From the NCBI GenBank assembly GCA_030374765.1, contig JARGXX010000068.1, positions 1,550,001 to 1,614,000 of the forward strand: a DNA stretch of 64,000 nucleotides, read 5' to 3'. A model generated the notes under the pieces. The model had not been told where the DNA came from and made no database searches. It saw nothing but the letters and a program-made list of their open reading frames with translations. Shown one piece after another: positions 32,907 to 44,835 of this stretch (the stretch's first letter is position 1; each line of letters starts with the position of its first letter). Source of the DNA: Agarophyton chilense (taxonomy: Eukaryota > Rhodophyta > Florideophyceae > Gracilariales > Gracilariaceae). A program made the translations under genes and the position numbers.

Positions 32907-35198
32907 TGTCGTACAATCGTTTGGACGGTCTGATCTGGTTTTCTTTTGGGAACACGGTAAAGCTGAGCCGTCGAACATATACGTATTGATTCTGGATAGA
33001 ATCAGGGCACCGTTAAAACCCGCAGTGATCCACGGTGGAGCAACTACCTATACCCTGTAGGTAACCAGTGGTAGGTGTCGCCAAGTGGTCGAACATATAT
33101 ATGGTAGTTTGGAAATAATTGACAAAAACATGTAGTTTAAGCCCAAGTAGTGCCTGTATTTACCAAACTAGATTGCAGGAGGTGCAGTTCCCAATAGCAT
33201 TTTTTCATGAAGTTAAAATAATGCTTATTTTTTAAGCAAGGGTAGTTTTCCCAAAATCACTGCTTTCATTAGCAAGAGCTATACTCTTATATTTCGAGAT
33301 CGTTTCATAATAACCAATATTTCAAGAGCACGTTTCGCGGAATTCCACCAATTCCTTACTTTTGTTCCTGATCTATGCCGACCAGGACTAGCTATACTTT
33401 ACTTCTCTCAAGACCACTAGCCACAAAGATGGAAGAGAGTAGAACTGATTTCTTTGGAGTCCAAATTTCCCTTTGTCGATGATACTTTTTTGCTCCGCAC
33501 TCTGTTTCCCTCTGATATCCATTGCCTTGACTATCTCGTCATGGGTTATTGAATGAAGTAAATTGAAATCATTATGCGAGACGTTAGTGGTCTTCTGAAT
33601 TAAGATAAAGTCAGGATATTGCTCTCGTAGTTCGTGATACACATGTCGTTCTGAGGATCGAGCGTACATTGCTTTTTTTCCTACGCAAGAGTTTCCTTTT
33701 CCGGGACCATCTTGGTCGCTGTCGCTGCTACTTTCGTCATCCAAATTATCCAAACCAGATTTAGACGACAGAAGGGCCCCCTGTTGTGCAAGTATGTCTA
33801 TGTGTAGGGAGGTCTGAGAGATTTGTTTTGATATCAGTGTCGCAAACGAGAGATCCATCTTTGAACGTCTTCTTTCCAGCTTGCGCCTTGTTCCACATAT
33901 GTATACCCCTCCCATATATCTAAGTTGATGTAAGGGATATGCTTATACGTGTCACATAAAAAAGAGTTGGTCTGTAGTCCTTTTCTCATTTCAAAACAAA
34001 AAATGAGCTGGAAATGAGGTTCTAAACCGTAAGGAAGAAATCTTTAATTAAAAAGGACAAATATAAAGTAGACTGTCTAGAGCAACGCGTGCGCGTATAA
34101 GCGGTCGGGTCAACATTCATATGGCATCCGTTATATCGGGGACCACGTCATCCGATGTTATGAGTAATATTAGTTTTTAGTATTTTAGACACCTAAGAAG
34201 GTATTTTAGTAAAGTCTCTACAGTAGCACCGTAGTGGACGGATGGTCGTGCAAGGCTGATATCACACGTATGATACGTGTATGTAACAGGATTGGTTTGC
34301 ACTACTACAGTCTACACGTGAGTTCACTGTCTAGTTTAGACTTAAGGGATGGCTTCACCGCCATCACTACCACCCAGCAAAGGGCACCCGAGTGCTTGGC
34401 TCTAGATTATGTATCCTCCGAGAGTCTCCATGTCTTAACCGGAGAATCCGCAACCGGTTTGGCTAATCTATCCCCTCTCGAAGCTCAGGCGTCACTGTAC
34501 AATTGTTATTGGTGTGTTTCTTTCTTTTGTTGGTTTTTCTGTGGTTCGGACATTACACCGCCCATGTATAGGATTGTTTCTACCCGTCCTTTTCATGATT
34601 ATCCAGTGTGGACACCCCTTTCATAGGTCTGTACGCTTGGTCGTGCGTTCTATTTCGCCCTACATTTCGCCCTACATTTTGCTTTTGTCAACGGAATCTC
34701 CTAGTCCTTGGATCCCCCTTTGATTCTTTCACTTTTCCTAGGTTCATCACCTTCGTAGGTATTGCCTGAACGACCGAGTATTATACCCACACATTTGTGG
34801 CACGAAGGCTCGTTCTCTGAGTTGCCCCTCTTCGCGAGAGCGGGACTCGAACACCCGAGAGGTATTTCCCCATGTGGGATTGCTCTACAACCTGAACTTT
34901 CCAGATGAACCAGGAGGTGCAAGAAACGCAGGTTTATGACATAGTGTCACAGATCTGACCATCATCAGCTACAGTTCTAAATAGCCACTTGACTGCTCCA
35001 TATAATTTTTTCATTATTACAAACATTTAAGATTACTAAACCAGAACGTATACGTCAAGACTACCAAGTAGCTGTCAACACCTAGAAAGTAGCTTTACCG
35101 AAGCTCCGTGGCTGATTGATCTCTCGCATACATCCCTCTAAAGCTTGCCTCCATAGGTCGACACCTTAAAAGATAAAAATTCGTGCCGCTATACGACA
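32907..35198 (-). repeat. E2 right (5') LTR, split by an insertion
   Basis: 32907-33207 and 34890-35198 together give about 610 bp, collinear with 11569-12192. The break falls in the segment after GGAGGTGCAGTTCCC. Removing the insert restores the order CTTTCCAGAT, GGAGGTGC, TAGTGTCA seen in the left LTR. Confidence 0.75.
33208..34889 (+). mobile_element. E1-type LTR inserted in the E2 LTR, itself enlarged
   Basis: The insert starts TGAAGTTAAAATAATGC, like the TGAAGGACAATGC start at 50510. It ends GAGGTATTTCCCC...GGGATTGCTCTACA, like the E1 LTR end GTAGGTTTTCCCCC...GGGCATTGTCCTACA. The shared CCGCC..TGTATA core is at 34558-34567. At 1.68 kb it is about twice the normal length, so something else (roughly 33.3-34.2 kb, with a 175-codon minus-strand ORF at 33388-33915 of no recognised family) is probably nested within. 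No clean target duplication remains. Confidence 0.55.
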
Positions 35199-35542
35199 GA
35201 AGGCCGATCACGGTTTCAAATCCAACTTCGTTTTGTTATCGCTACAAGGGCTCTCGCCTTGGGTTCACCTCGTTTGAATAAGATCACGAACGTCTTCATG
35301 GATTAATTCATCTTTTGGAACTGGACTACACTGCCCATATTACCCTTTCTCGGTTTAACTCCTTTCCTCTTTTACCCGCGTCTTAAACAATAGAGAAATC
35401 TCATTTGTGGTCTCTCTAGACTGCTACACGATTCCTTTCCCTTTATATTTGCTAAATCGCTATGCAAGCACTCTTATAAAAACTGCAAGGATCTGTAAGC
35501 TGTTCTTTCCGAGGCATTTGTTGCCACGCCATTTCACAACAT
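35199..35542. other. Gap between E2 and E3, nothing recognised
   Basis: 344 bp without supported ORFs. The last five bases, AACAT, are the left copy of the E3 target duplication. Confidence 0.5.
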
Positions 35543-35989
35543 TGTGAAGGAGCGGTGATAGCGGTTGAGCCCTGTAAGCCGCCGGGCCCCGAAGGATCTG
35601 GCAGAAGGCACGTGTCCAGGTCAACCTCAGGTGGAGTCATGTAGATTATTTATGTTGTTTTATTAGTGTAATAGATTAGCATTACAGAGACATGGAGATC
35701 CAAGCGCCTCGCCAGTACTATTTGCTTGGCTCTAGTGACGCTTCTCCCTTAGAGTGAAGTAGGCACCGTTAGGATACTAAATGACCCCCTTTGATATATT
35801 AGTTCCACCATTCGGTCTTCAAGCCATCGTTTCCGTAGCTCCAACCTGTAGGACTACGCAATAATCGCCAGCCCATTGCACCAAGTACTCTGAGAGTGCC
35901 GCCGTCAAGGATTCGAACCTTAGGACCCGCTCTACCACGCTACCACCGGTCGAGACCCGTCCGCTGACTTAACCCGTCATTGCGTTACA
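35543..35989 (+). repeat. E3 5' LTR
   Basis: 447 bp, paired with 45361-45802. It contains the antisense tRNA-like fragment near its 3' end and is followed 3 bp later by the primer site. Confidence 0.93.
35897..35942 (-). other. tRNA-derived fragment with perfect B box in E3 LTR (antisense)
   Basis: The minus strand reads TAGCGTGGTAGAGCGGGTCC, then TAAGGTTCGAATCCTTG, then ACGGCGGCA. These resemble a tRNA D arm (TAGC..GTGGTAGAGCG), a T arm with the exact Pol III B box GGTTCGAATCC (35909-35919), and an acceptor 3' strand. The anticodon arm is missing. Copies are at 17036-17080 (solo LTR) and 45710-45755 (3' LTR), all with an intact B box. It is not a functional tRNA. It may act as a Pol III or TFIIIC-binding element, or be a relic of tRNA capture. 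Confidence 0.6.
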
Positions 35990-35992
35990 TTT

Positions 35993-36010
35993 TGGTCTCC
36001 CGACTTAGAA
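35993..36010 (+). promoter_or_regulatory. E3 primer binding site
   Basis: TGGTCTCCCGACTTAGAA, identical over 18 bases to the E1 site although the LTRs of E1 and E3 are unrelated by eye. Confidence 0.9.
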
Positions 36011-36048
36011 ACCTCAAGGAATAATGAAACGGACAACTGGAACGAAGA

Positions 36049-38316
36049 ATGATCCGGATTCTAGCCTTTGGTTTCATTCCCCAACGGACCAGAAGTACAA
36101 AAGCAACCCCCCTTATGGATGCAGGAAACACACACAACCAACCCGACCATAGGACTCCTACGGCAGGACGAAGTGCAACTACAACGCTGGCGATGTCGCC
36201 TGACCCTCAGGTTGATACCGCTAGCGACCGCAGGAGGACGAGGAGCCATCTACAAGAAGTACTGACCCCACTGGATAATCCTGAAAGGATTCGCCGAGAA
36301 CCCACGGTGGCAGCGTGTTTACGAGAACGCCTCACCAGGGCCACCTCTAGGCCAGGGATACATTACGAAGAAATCCCCCAGACCGAAGGATTTCAAGAAA
36401 ACCTGCCCGCAGGTCTTGCTAACCTTCTCTGGCCCCGTCTCCGTGAGCTCTGCTCAACCCACATGGAATCCATTATAGACGTGCGACTCGCTACGGCGAT
36501 CGCTGACCATACGGATTACCTCATCGCGCGAATCGTCCCTAAGGTGTTGGAGTCTGGTTTATTCATAGACTCCCTCCTACAGGCCGTCCAAGGAACAGTC
36601 AACAGCCAGTCAGACAACAAGGTCCCTAGAACCACCCCACCACAATTAACCATCCGGTCTCCATATGGCAACCCGCGACCGAACCCCCAGGAGGGGCGGA
36701 ATTATTCGCCCCTCGCCGGGAACACCATCAGGAAAACCGCATGGTGGTCTAATCTAGGAGCAGAAGAAAAGCTCCGCGTCTAGATGAGAGAGAGTTTGTC
36801 CATCAGAAGAATCCAAGAGAGGGAGAAGCGAGGAGAAGAAGAGAAGCTCCGCGTCTAGAAGAGAGACTGCTGGCCCCATCCGACGGATTATATGAGATAC
36901 AGCGATCTCAGGGCTCCATCCGATCAGAGAGAGAGATCGATCCTTTAGTTCCCTACTCCGCTGGAAAGAAAAGAAGCACCCGTAGGAGAAAGAAGAACAG
37001 AAAAAGCAAAAGAAGAGACCATTTGGACACGAATGATTCCGAATCGGCCTCAACCGAAACGACCGACTCGGAAGTAAATGAGACTGCCGTTCGAGGCCTC
37101 AGACCACTGACAACCACAAACGAAGTTTTCTTTAAGGTTCTAGATTACCGGAATTACCGATTGGCTGACAGGTCCGGGAAATATTCTGGTTCGGTGGCTC
37201 GCAGAGTCGCGAAATGGGCCAAACAGGTGCAATTAACCACTACGGGCAAGTTCTCGGGTTCCGATCCCATTGCTGTTCTTAGGTTTCTCAGTTCGTTCCG
37301 TACGGCTTGCGATCGGAACGGTGTCCACGAGGGCGCCGCTCTGTATCTTTTCCAATTCTTCCTTACAAGGACAGGCACGTGACCGAGTGGTTTCGAAGAT
37401 ATCTGGCACAACTGACCGTGTGGATGCCCAAGACTGTGAGCTCCTCAGGTCATACTCTCAGGTTGTTCATTACCTCTTGGAAGCTTACGACACGGATGTC
37501 GTTATAATGGATGCTCACAAGGACGTAATATCCTCTAGGCAGAGCTCCGACATGACGGAATCGGTTTTTGCAGACGACCTATCGAAGAAGGCTTACCGAT
37601 GCGGAAATGTGTTCTCCGAAGGACGCCTTAAATCTCACTTCATGACGGGATTGCTCCCTGCCACTCGGACACATGTGCGCCATTACCACACGAGAAACCC
37701 GCAAGACTCCTTCCGAATGCTCGTTACCTACGCCGAGGGTTATGGAAAACCCTATAGGACTTCCAGGCGCAACGCTGATAAAACCAGAGGACATGCAATT
37801 CCATTGCGTAAACCCAACCAAGCCCATTTGGTTAGCTCCACGGAGTCAGACATGGATGCTTTACTCATTCACGCCGATTTGGGAGATGTCCTCGCGGTCA
37901 ATTTCAGTGCTCCTCCGTCCGGGCCCCCATCATACACTTCCCAAAGAACTTCAGCGACCATTGGAACACCCACACCTAAGTGTTCTCCCTTTCCGCTCGG
38001 CAAGGACGTTTTTGTTTGCTCTCCAAGGGCCTGCTTCCTCTGCCTGTTACTGACCCAAACTGGTGACTGTACGAGGTATCTGGCTGAGGACGCAAGAAAT
38101 CCCCTCCTAGCCCTAAGGGAAGAGAATTACCGGGTGCGGAGATCCAAAGTAATGTATAACAGGGCACAGCAACGAGCCACAGGGACCCCTGAAAGCTCAC
38201 GATATGCCACGCCTCCGGACACTCCGATCAAAGCCCCACAGGTCCACGCCATTGTAGATCCTACGGACGACCCCGTGGAAGAAGCCTATTCTCAGGAAGA
38301 AACGGAAACCCCATAG
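36049..38316 (+). pseudogene. gag: E3 gag, frameshifted
   Basis: Starts at ATG 36049. Frame breaks lie near 36781 (stop TAG) and between 37270 and 37380. The N-terminal 240 residues are Pro/Thr-rich. A basic/Ser-rich patch lies at about 36960-37070. The capsid region (DYRNYRLADRS, SGSDPIAVLRFLSSF, AYRCGNVFSEG) matches E1 Gag. The zinc knuckle survives as CFLC...TQTGDC with His replaced by Gln. A 75-bp partial duplication (GCTCCGCGTCTAGA at 36771 and 36846) sits at the first break. Confidence 0.85.
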
Positions 38317-38546
38317 GAAAACTCCTTGATGGAGGAATCCAGGCAAATCCTCCCTCTTTAAGCCCCTGCCTCCACCAATTGGACGGTCATGAGCCAAAGA
38401 GCTCCTCACCTCCCAATATAAACCACCCACAATGGACCACTCAGGATGAACCACAATTGGAACACAGTAACGACCCCGTCTGTATCCTCAGGAAAGAGAA
38501 CTATAAAGTTTGAGTAACCGTAGGACTTCGTTCCAACAACTCTCGA

Positions 38547-40988
38547 GTGACCACAGCTGTATTGGACACAGACGCTGGTCCCAACTTCGTCCATCCTAAG
38601 CTGCTCTCACTGGGTTGGCAAGATGTCGTTCAGGCAAAAAAGAACCCGAGAATTACCGATGCGTCTCGTAGAGCAAGGGAAATTAAAGGAATAGTACCAC
38701 TTTACCTCCAGGCAGGACAATTCAAAGTCCGCACGTGGTTTCTTGTATGTCCTAACTTGAGCTCCGAGGCAATCCTAGGGATCTCCTTTATCGACCGATA
38801 CATTAAGGAAATTTATCCAGGCCTTAGAAAAGTCGCGTTTTAACGCGCACCTTCCATCCCCATAACTGGTTCAACCCCAGGGCCAGAGGCTAACTGCAAA
38901 CGAGCGGTTGTCTCCGATAACACGAATTCCAATAAGGTTCGCCTGTTAAAGGCCATAACGATACCCCCGATGACCCAGATGGCTGTATCGGTCCATTCTC
39001 AGTCCTAAAGTCTCGTAACGATTCAGAACCACCCGAAAACGGTCCTGAAGCACCTTAACTTGATGGCCAATTGAGTATTGGACATCCACCCCACCAGGCC
39101 CTTTTTGGTCACAATGAGCAACTTCCGAGATAAACCCGTGCGGATACCTAAAGGTACAATGATTGGTATCACTCTACCTGCGCTCGTTGCCATTATGGAG
39201 GCCCAAATGGATAATCGTGCGACGCCAACTCCCGACGAGGACGTCGACTCTTGGGAGGGGACGGTCGCCATGGGCGAAGAATTTGAATCCTTAAGGCCCC
39301 AGGTACTTGATCTCCTCAGTGAATAACAGGCCCTATGTTCAGGTAGATTGCGCACAATCAGAGCCAATACACACCGCATTGACCTTCAGGATGATGCTAG
39401 ACCACAGTTCCAGAACCCATACCGTACCGGCCTTAACGGTAGGAAAAATGTCGCCGACCGGATGGAAAAGATGCGCAAAGCTCAATTCATAGAGCCAGCG
39501 CCTCCAAACAAATCCGAATGGGCAAGTCTTCTTGTTCTTGTGGCGAAGAAAGATGGCTCCATCAGGTTCTGTGTCGACTACAGGAGGCTGAATGCAGTAA
39601 CCATGAGGGACTCATACCCGATACCCCGCATGGACTGCTGTCTGGATTTCTTTGGCGAAGATGTCGTATTTACCACAATGAACGCTAATTAGGGATATCG
39701 GCAAATCCCTTTGGCCGAAGACGCAAGAGCGCTGACAACCTTGACCACCCCTAAAGGTCTGTTCAGATTTACTCGCATGCCCTTTGGTTTGAAGAATGCA
39801 CCAGCCACGTTCCAACGGGTAATGGACAGTATACTTTCCAGAGTCAAATGGAAGTTCGCCCTGGTCTATTTGGATGACGTCATAATCTTCTCACGGACCG
39901 TAAAGAATCACTTTCGCCACGTGAAAAAGGTGCTCACAATCCTACAGGACGCTGGAGTAACACTGGAACTCCGAAAATGCGCTTTCTTCCAGGCCTCAGT
40001 GGACTATCTCGGTCACGTAGTCCTCATACGAAAGCTAAAGGTGGCCACACGGACAACTAATGCGACTTGACAGGCTAAGCCTCCTCGGACCCACACGGAA
40101 CTACGATCCTTCGTGGGCTTGTGCAACGCTTGCCGACGGTTAGTCCAAGAGTTTGCCAAGATTTCGGCCCCTTTCAACGCAATGCTGAAGAAGAGAACAC
40201 CTCTGGAGTTCGGAACCCTTACGGACGACCAGTACGAAGCATTTCAGACCCTAAAGGAGAAATTGCTGAACTCACCCATATTGGCCTTACCGAATTCCAT
40301 TAGGCCTCTCGTCCTGGACACAGATGCGTCTGATGTCCGAGTGGATTGCGCACTGCTACAAGAACAGGAGTCACCGAAGGACTATCGACCTACTGGCTAC
40401 TGGAGCAGAACGCTCACCAGCGCGGAGCGAAAGTACAGTACAACCGAAAAGGAATGTCTAGCCATCGTATGGTCCGTATTGACTCTCCGTCCGTACCTCG
40501 AGGAAACCATGTTTACCATTTGGACAGACCATGACTCACTCCGCTGGCTACTCAATATGACCGAGGCATCGAGTCGCCTCGCTAGTTGGCGCCTCAGGCT
40601 GTTAGAATATGACTACGAGATAACCTATAGGCCAGGCATCAAGCATCAGGCAGCAGATGCCCTGTCGCGAATCATTACCGACGGAACTGAGGACACTCCT
40701 TTGGACGACCTAATTCCTAACCCCTTTACAGATGATGGACCACAGAACTATACGGAAATGGATGACCTTATGGGTAAGGTGCAATCGGAGGATCCTGAGG
40801 TAAAGGAGAACGAAGTATATCTATCGGACTGGGAGACAGTACCGCCAAATTTGACACCACCTCAGGTTAATGCGATAGCCCCGGAGGAGAAAGAGCTCCT
40901 CCCTTTAACTATTGAGGAACTCCTACACGCGCATGTCGAAGACCAGTACTGCAAGGAAACAGCCCAATTGGTACGAACCCCAGGATAG
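38547..40988 (+). pseudogene. pol: E3 protease, reverse transcriptase, RNase H
   Basis: One frame carries all three domains with several stops, for example TAG at 39690-39692 (replacing the Trp of NWGY) and TGA at 40068-40070. The protease motif reads DTDAG, so the catalytic Gly is lost. RT has VDYRRLNAVTMRDSYPIP, a first catalytic Asp changed to Asn (MNAN), MPFGLKNAPATFQR and an intact YLDD. RNase H has DTDASD, KECLAIVW, WTDHDSL and AADALSR. The lesions show it is inactive. The ORF ends about 100 residues past RNase H. Confidence 0.9.
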
Positions 40989-41017
40989 CTGTTCGAATAT
41001 GACCGGTTTCGGCTACT

Positions 41018-42695
41018 ATGTCGCCGCTCAACGCTGGATGGCGCACTCCAACGGGTAATACCAACTTCGCTGGGGGCGATTCCTATACCTCGCCTATTTC
41101 ACCCGCTTGGCTGGTCACAGGAGGCCGACGAATGTACCAGACCCTAAGGAAGTTCTTCTACTGGCCCCTAATGACGCAGGACCTATGGCAAACCGCACCG
41201 AACTGTGCATCATGCGCACGGACCCGAGGGTCTCGCTCCAACCATCAGGCCAAACTGAAGCTCTTCCCCGCCGCAGGTCCAACGGAATTTGTCGCAATGG
41301 ATATACTTGGGCCTTTTTATAAGTATTCCCATGGGAAACGGTTTGTTTTGGTTTTAACCGATAGGTTTACCAAACTTACCCGAGCCCTTCCCCTAGGAAA
41401 CACAACGGCCTTGGATGTCGCCACGGCGTTCTAGTCCCACTGGGTATATCCATATGGCATGCGACTCTACCTCCTTACGGATAACGGCAGCCAGTTTGTA
41501 TCCAAATTCTTTTCGCATGTCTGTGCTACCTTTGGTATAAAAAATGTGACGACCACGACGTACCACCCGCAAACAAATGGCCAAGCCGAACGCTCTAATC
41601 GCACCCTTCTGAATCGATAGGCACACTACATATCGGAGCACCAAATGGACTGGGACGACTACGGCGAGCCACTGGTTTATGCCTACAACACGCTGCTGCA
41701 CGATTACGCGGGGGACAACTACTTTCGACTTAATGCTAACGAAAGCGCCGCCGCCGATAGTTGTGGACCTTCAAGAGTATATCATACCCCAGGACATAAG
41801 CGAAGGAATGAATCCGATCCAGGCGAAGCTCTACTCGCACCGACGTATTGACCGCATTCTCCAATCGGCCAAAACTGTACTAACTAAAGCCAAAAGGCGC
41901 TACAAGTGCAATTTCGACAAAGCCGTTTGGAACACACCGACCTTTGGGAAAGGAGATCTGGTTTACCTGGACCTGCCCCCGAAGGACAGTGAGGAACTCG
42001 AGGACACTACGCGGAAGCTCATACCCCACTCTACGGGACCATACAAAGTCCTGAAGGCCAATGGACACACCATCACGTTGCTCATTGAGGGCCTACAGGA
42101 CGCCGTGTCTCTTGACCGCGGGACACGAGCTCCCAGTTCCTCCGGACCACCAAAGTTTCAGCCCCCTGACCCAACGGAAGCACCACGACCTCAGGTCGAC
42201 ACTCAAGTCTCCACACCCCCTAAGGCAGCTCCCGAGGACTCGACTAGCCCCACGGACACGATGGTCCATGCCAACTACTATGACCCATCGCTCCGAACCG
42301 AATCCGATGGATTCGGCCCTCTGGACCACACTCTCCTTCCGGAGGATGAACACCAACCAGAACATGTGATTGAGCGCATCATCTCCGCCGGTATGGGAGA
42401 AGATGGAACTATGCGCTATCGCGTCCGTTGGTTCGGCTACACACCTGAGGAAGATACTTGGCAAGAGCCTCAAACCATTCCGGCTAATTTTATCGCCCTC
42501 TATTGGCGCAGAATCAGCCACTCGGAGCGCAGCCTTCAGGAGAGGGCATCCATTGGTCTGGATAATCCAACCATTCTCCCGAATAATCCCCAAACGCCTC
42601 CCAAACCGCCTCCTGACACGACTCTTCGCCGGAGCATGACGGTTCGTCGTAGCTCCCGCATCAGAAAACAAAGTCGGTCCTTCGGAGACACCTGA
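41018..42695 (+). pseudogene. E3 integrase with C-terminal chromodomain
   Basis: The damaged finger ends in CASCARTRG. The core has AMDILGPF (first Asp), LLTDNGSQF (second Asp) and NGQAERSNRT (Glu). Stops lie at 41432-41434 and about 41618, and a frameshift near 41680 moves the rest into another frame. The C-terminal domain has GKGDLVYLDLPP and GPYKVLKANGHTI, then a Pro/Ser linker of about 100 residues and the chromodomain (HVIERIISAGMGED through YRVRWFGYTPEEDTW). This is the full tail that E1 lacks. It converges on the antisense ORF 170 bp further right. Confidence 0.9.
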
Positions 42696-42867
42696 AAAAG
42701 ACCCGAAACGCTCTCAAGATGCGACGCAGTCCCGGGGCACGAATATGGGATATGCAAGAACGACGTTGGGAAAGCACAAGCATTAATTTATTTTAGAACC
42801 GACAGAGGCCTACCAGCCTTCAGTGTGACCTCCTGGTTCGTGGAAGCGCTCCGAACACCAACAGGAC

Positions 42868-44835
42868 TCACCGGGGCGGCGCAGGAGTAGCTCCGCCGTC
42901 CTCATTGGCACCTGCAGGAGCTAAACCGGGACCAGGGTTACCCGAGGAGCCAACTGGACAACCCGAACCAGCCCCAGCGAGCCGAGCACGCTTCGTCGGC
43001 GGGGAATCTCTTGAGGAACTATTGTCACCATCGAAAACCTCCCGGTCACTCAAATTGAGACCATGTCGGACATCAATGTCGGCAGTAACCCTCTGAGACA
43101 TCGTCTGCGCATTCGGCTGCAGGATATTGACCATGGCGGTCTTCAGGTCCTGAATCTGTTGGACAACTGTAGCGTAGCGATCCGAGCGACGCGCCCAAGA
43201 GCAGGCTTCCCGCAGGACTGTCGCAATGTCCATCGAGGCCATGATACCAACGGTACGGCAGACATGACGGAGATCTGCGGCGGCCGCCGTGATCGAAACA
43301 GGAAAGTGGACCAACGGAGAGGACGGAGCGATGTCGACGCCCCCGGTAGACGTCTGAGCAAGTGCCTCGCCTACAGGTCTTTCGGTTTCGACAGTAACCT
43401 CGCCAGGAGGAATAGTCACTTGGGCGACGGGAGGTTCATACGAGAGTTCATCCTGAGGAGCAGCGCCCGGAGGAGTTGAAGGAGGAGAACCGGTTGGCAA
43501 TACAACGGCGGACTCAACCGGAGGATGAACGCCCTCCACGGGTAAGACGAAGGGATCTTCACCAAAGGATTCTCCGTCGGACATACCAGCAGGAACTAAC
43601 GGCGCGGCTTCCACATCAGGCTAGAAGCAAAGAGGACCGAAACCAATGGCATTCGGATAATATTCGGGCACATGACGCCTCGGAATGTCCGATAGTTGAT
43701 TCCTCAAGGGCTTGGCGGGATAGGCTCGGGCGTCGTCCCGACCCTGCGGATGCAGCGGAATCGGCGTGAATGAGTCGGTATTCCAGTCATACCAAAGGAA
43801 GCTGGCAGTCTTGCCCCACTCCACCTGTAGGACATGTTCCAAAAGGGCCTCGGTCTTCTCGACGTCGAACTGGGTCTCAAAGACGATATGCTGGATGCCC
43901 AGGTTCCTTAGGAAGCGGATCATGATGTCCGTGAGCGGCATTACGCAACCTCGAGGACCGGATATGTTCTCATCATACCACACCCTCCAATCCTCCGAAC
44001 GGACATTACCCCGGATTCCGTATTTCGCGGTATCCAGAAAGGCCATAAAGGACATCACGGCGAACTTGACGAAGAGCACCTGCCAGGACAGCCAGGACCT
44101 TCGGTCATGGTCAGCGCCCATGAGTTGGGACGAGTGATACGCCACCACGGACGGCGTGGGAACCAGAAGGAGCGGCGAGACACGCCAATACACGACCCAC
44201 TGATTCTCATCCTCGTGGGGTAGGGAAAGGTACAATGGAAGGCGTTTTTCGGCGCTCATGTCGTGGAACTCCACTTGGTGCCAACCAAAGAAGAACCCCA
44301 AGGATTGACGCAGACTACCATCGGGCTCGTGCATCTCGTTCCAATAGACCCGGTTGGACATCCAGAATAAGTGGTGGTACGGTGGCCGGAAGCACATAAG
44401 CGCCAAGAGGTTGTGACCGGCCGGAGGAAAGCTCACATGAGGTGAGATGAAGTGAGTGTATAGGTCCTAAAGGAGTTTGTCCACCCTGAACTGGTAGTCG
44501 GCTTCTTCCTCGCAGCAGACGTACGGCATGTTTGCTTGGACGAGTGTGCGACATCGCGTCGCCGAACGCGGATCCAAAGGACAATGCAACCATCGGTTAT
44601 AACACGAGACGCTGCGCGCGTTCTTGCTGCACTTCCGGAAGTCAGCTATCTTTGCAAACCTTCTGGCGTTGAGATACATGTGGCAAAACCTTTGGTATTC
44701 TTCCACTGAAAACGGAAGAACGGCATGACGCACTGCCCGCGGGTTTCTTCCGATGGTGTGGTCATAGCGGTCCCCCGGAAGCTCTTAGGCGACTTGGTAC
44801 CCCGAGGAGCTCCCCGCTGGGTTGTTTGAGGTCAT
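42868..44835 (-). pseudogene. E3 antisense ORF, third member of the family
   Basis: A single minus-strand frame starts at ATG 44835 and runs to 42868 (about 655 codons), broken only by three stops: TAA 44785-44787, TAG 44467-44469 and TAG 43621-43623. The middle is Trp/Phe/His-rich (FFFGWHQVEFHDMS, WLSWQVLFVKFAVMSF). The part VEKTEALLEHVLQVEW then FLWYDWNTDSF matches E1's EEEMLRLLEFVEGVQW then FIYFDPWDYHK. The C-terminal 250 residues are acidic/Pro-rich, then helical, as in E1. No known domain is recognised. It lies between the integrase/chromodomain gene and the 3' LTR on the opposite strand, as in E1. Confidence 0.65.

Larger units (their letters stand above)
11569..35198 (-). mobile_element. 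E2: old outer Ty3/gypsy element, heavily interrupted
   Basis: Related terminal repeats sit at 11569-12192 and at 32907-33207 plus 34890-35198. Both begin TGTCG and end CGACA. Inside the right one is a degenerate primer site of the E1/E3 type, so the element reads leftward. The domain order on the minus strand fits: gag region, protease, RT, RNase H, integrase and chromodomain from 32.7 to 25.7 kb, then the antisense ORF at 12.96-14.05 kb beside the left LTR. E5, an E3-family solo LTR and an E1-type LTR are nested in it. I cannot find a matching target duplication, and the two LTRs differ by roughly a third. Left and right parts might therefore come from two related insertions. Confidence 0.65.

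Noticed and set aside
34845..34862. GACTCGAACACCCGAG, resembling a reversed tRNA T arm
   Set aside because: B box imperfect, no D arm or acceptor pairing nearby, and the segment is explained as part of an E1-type LTR end.
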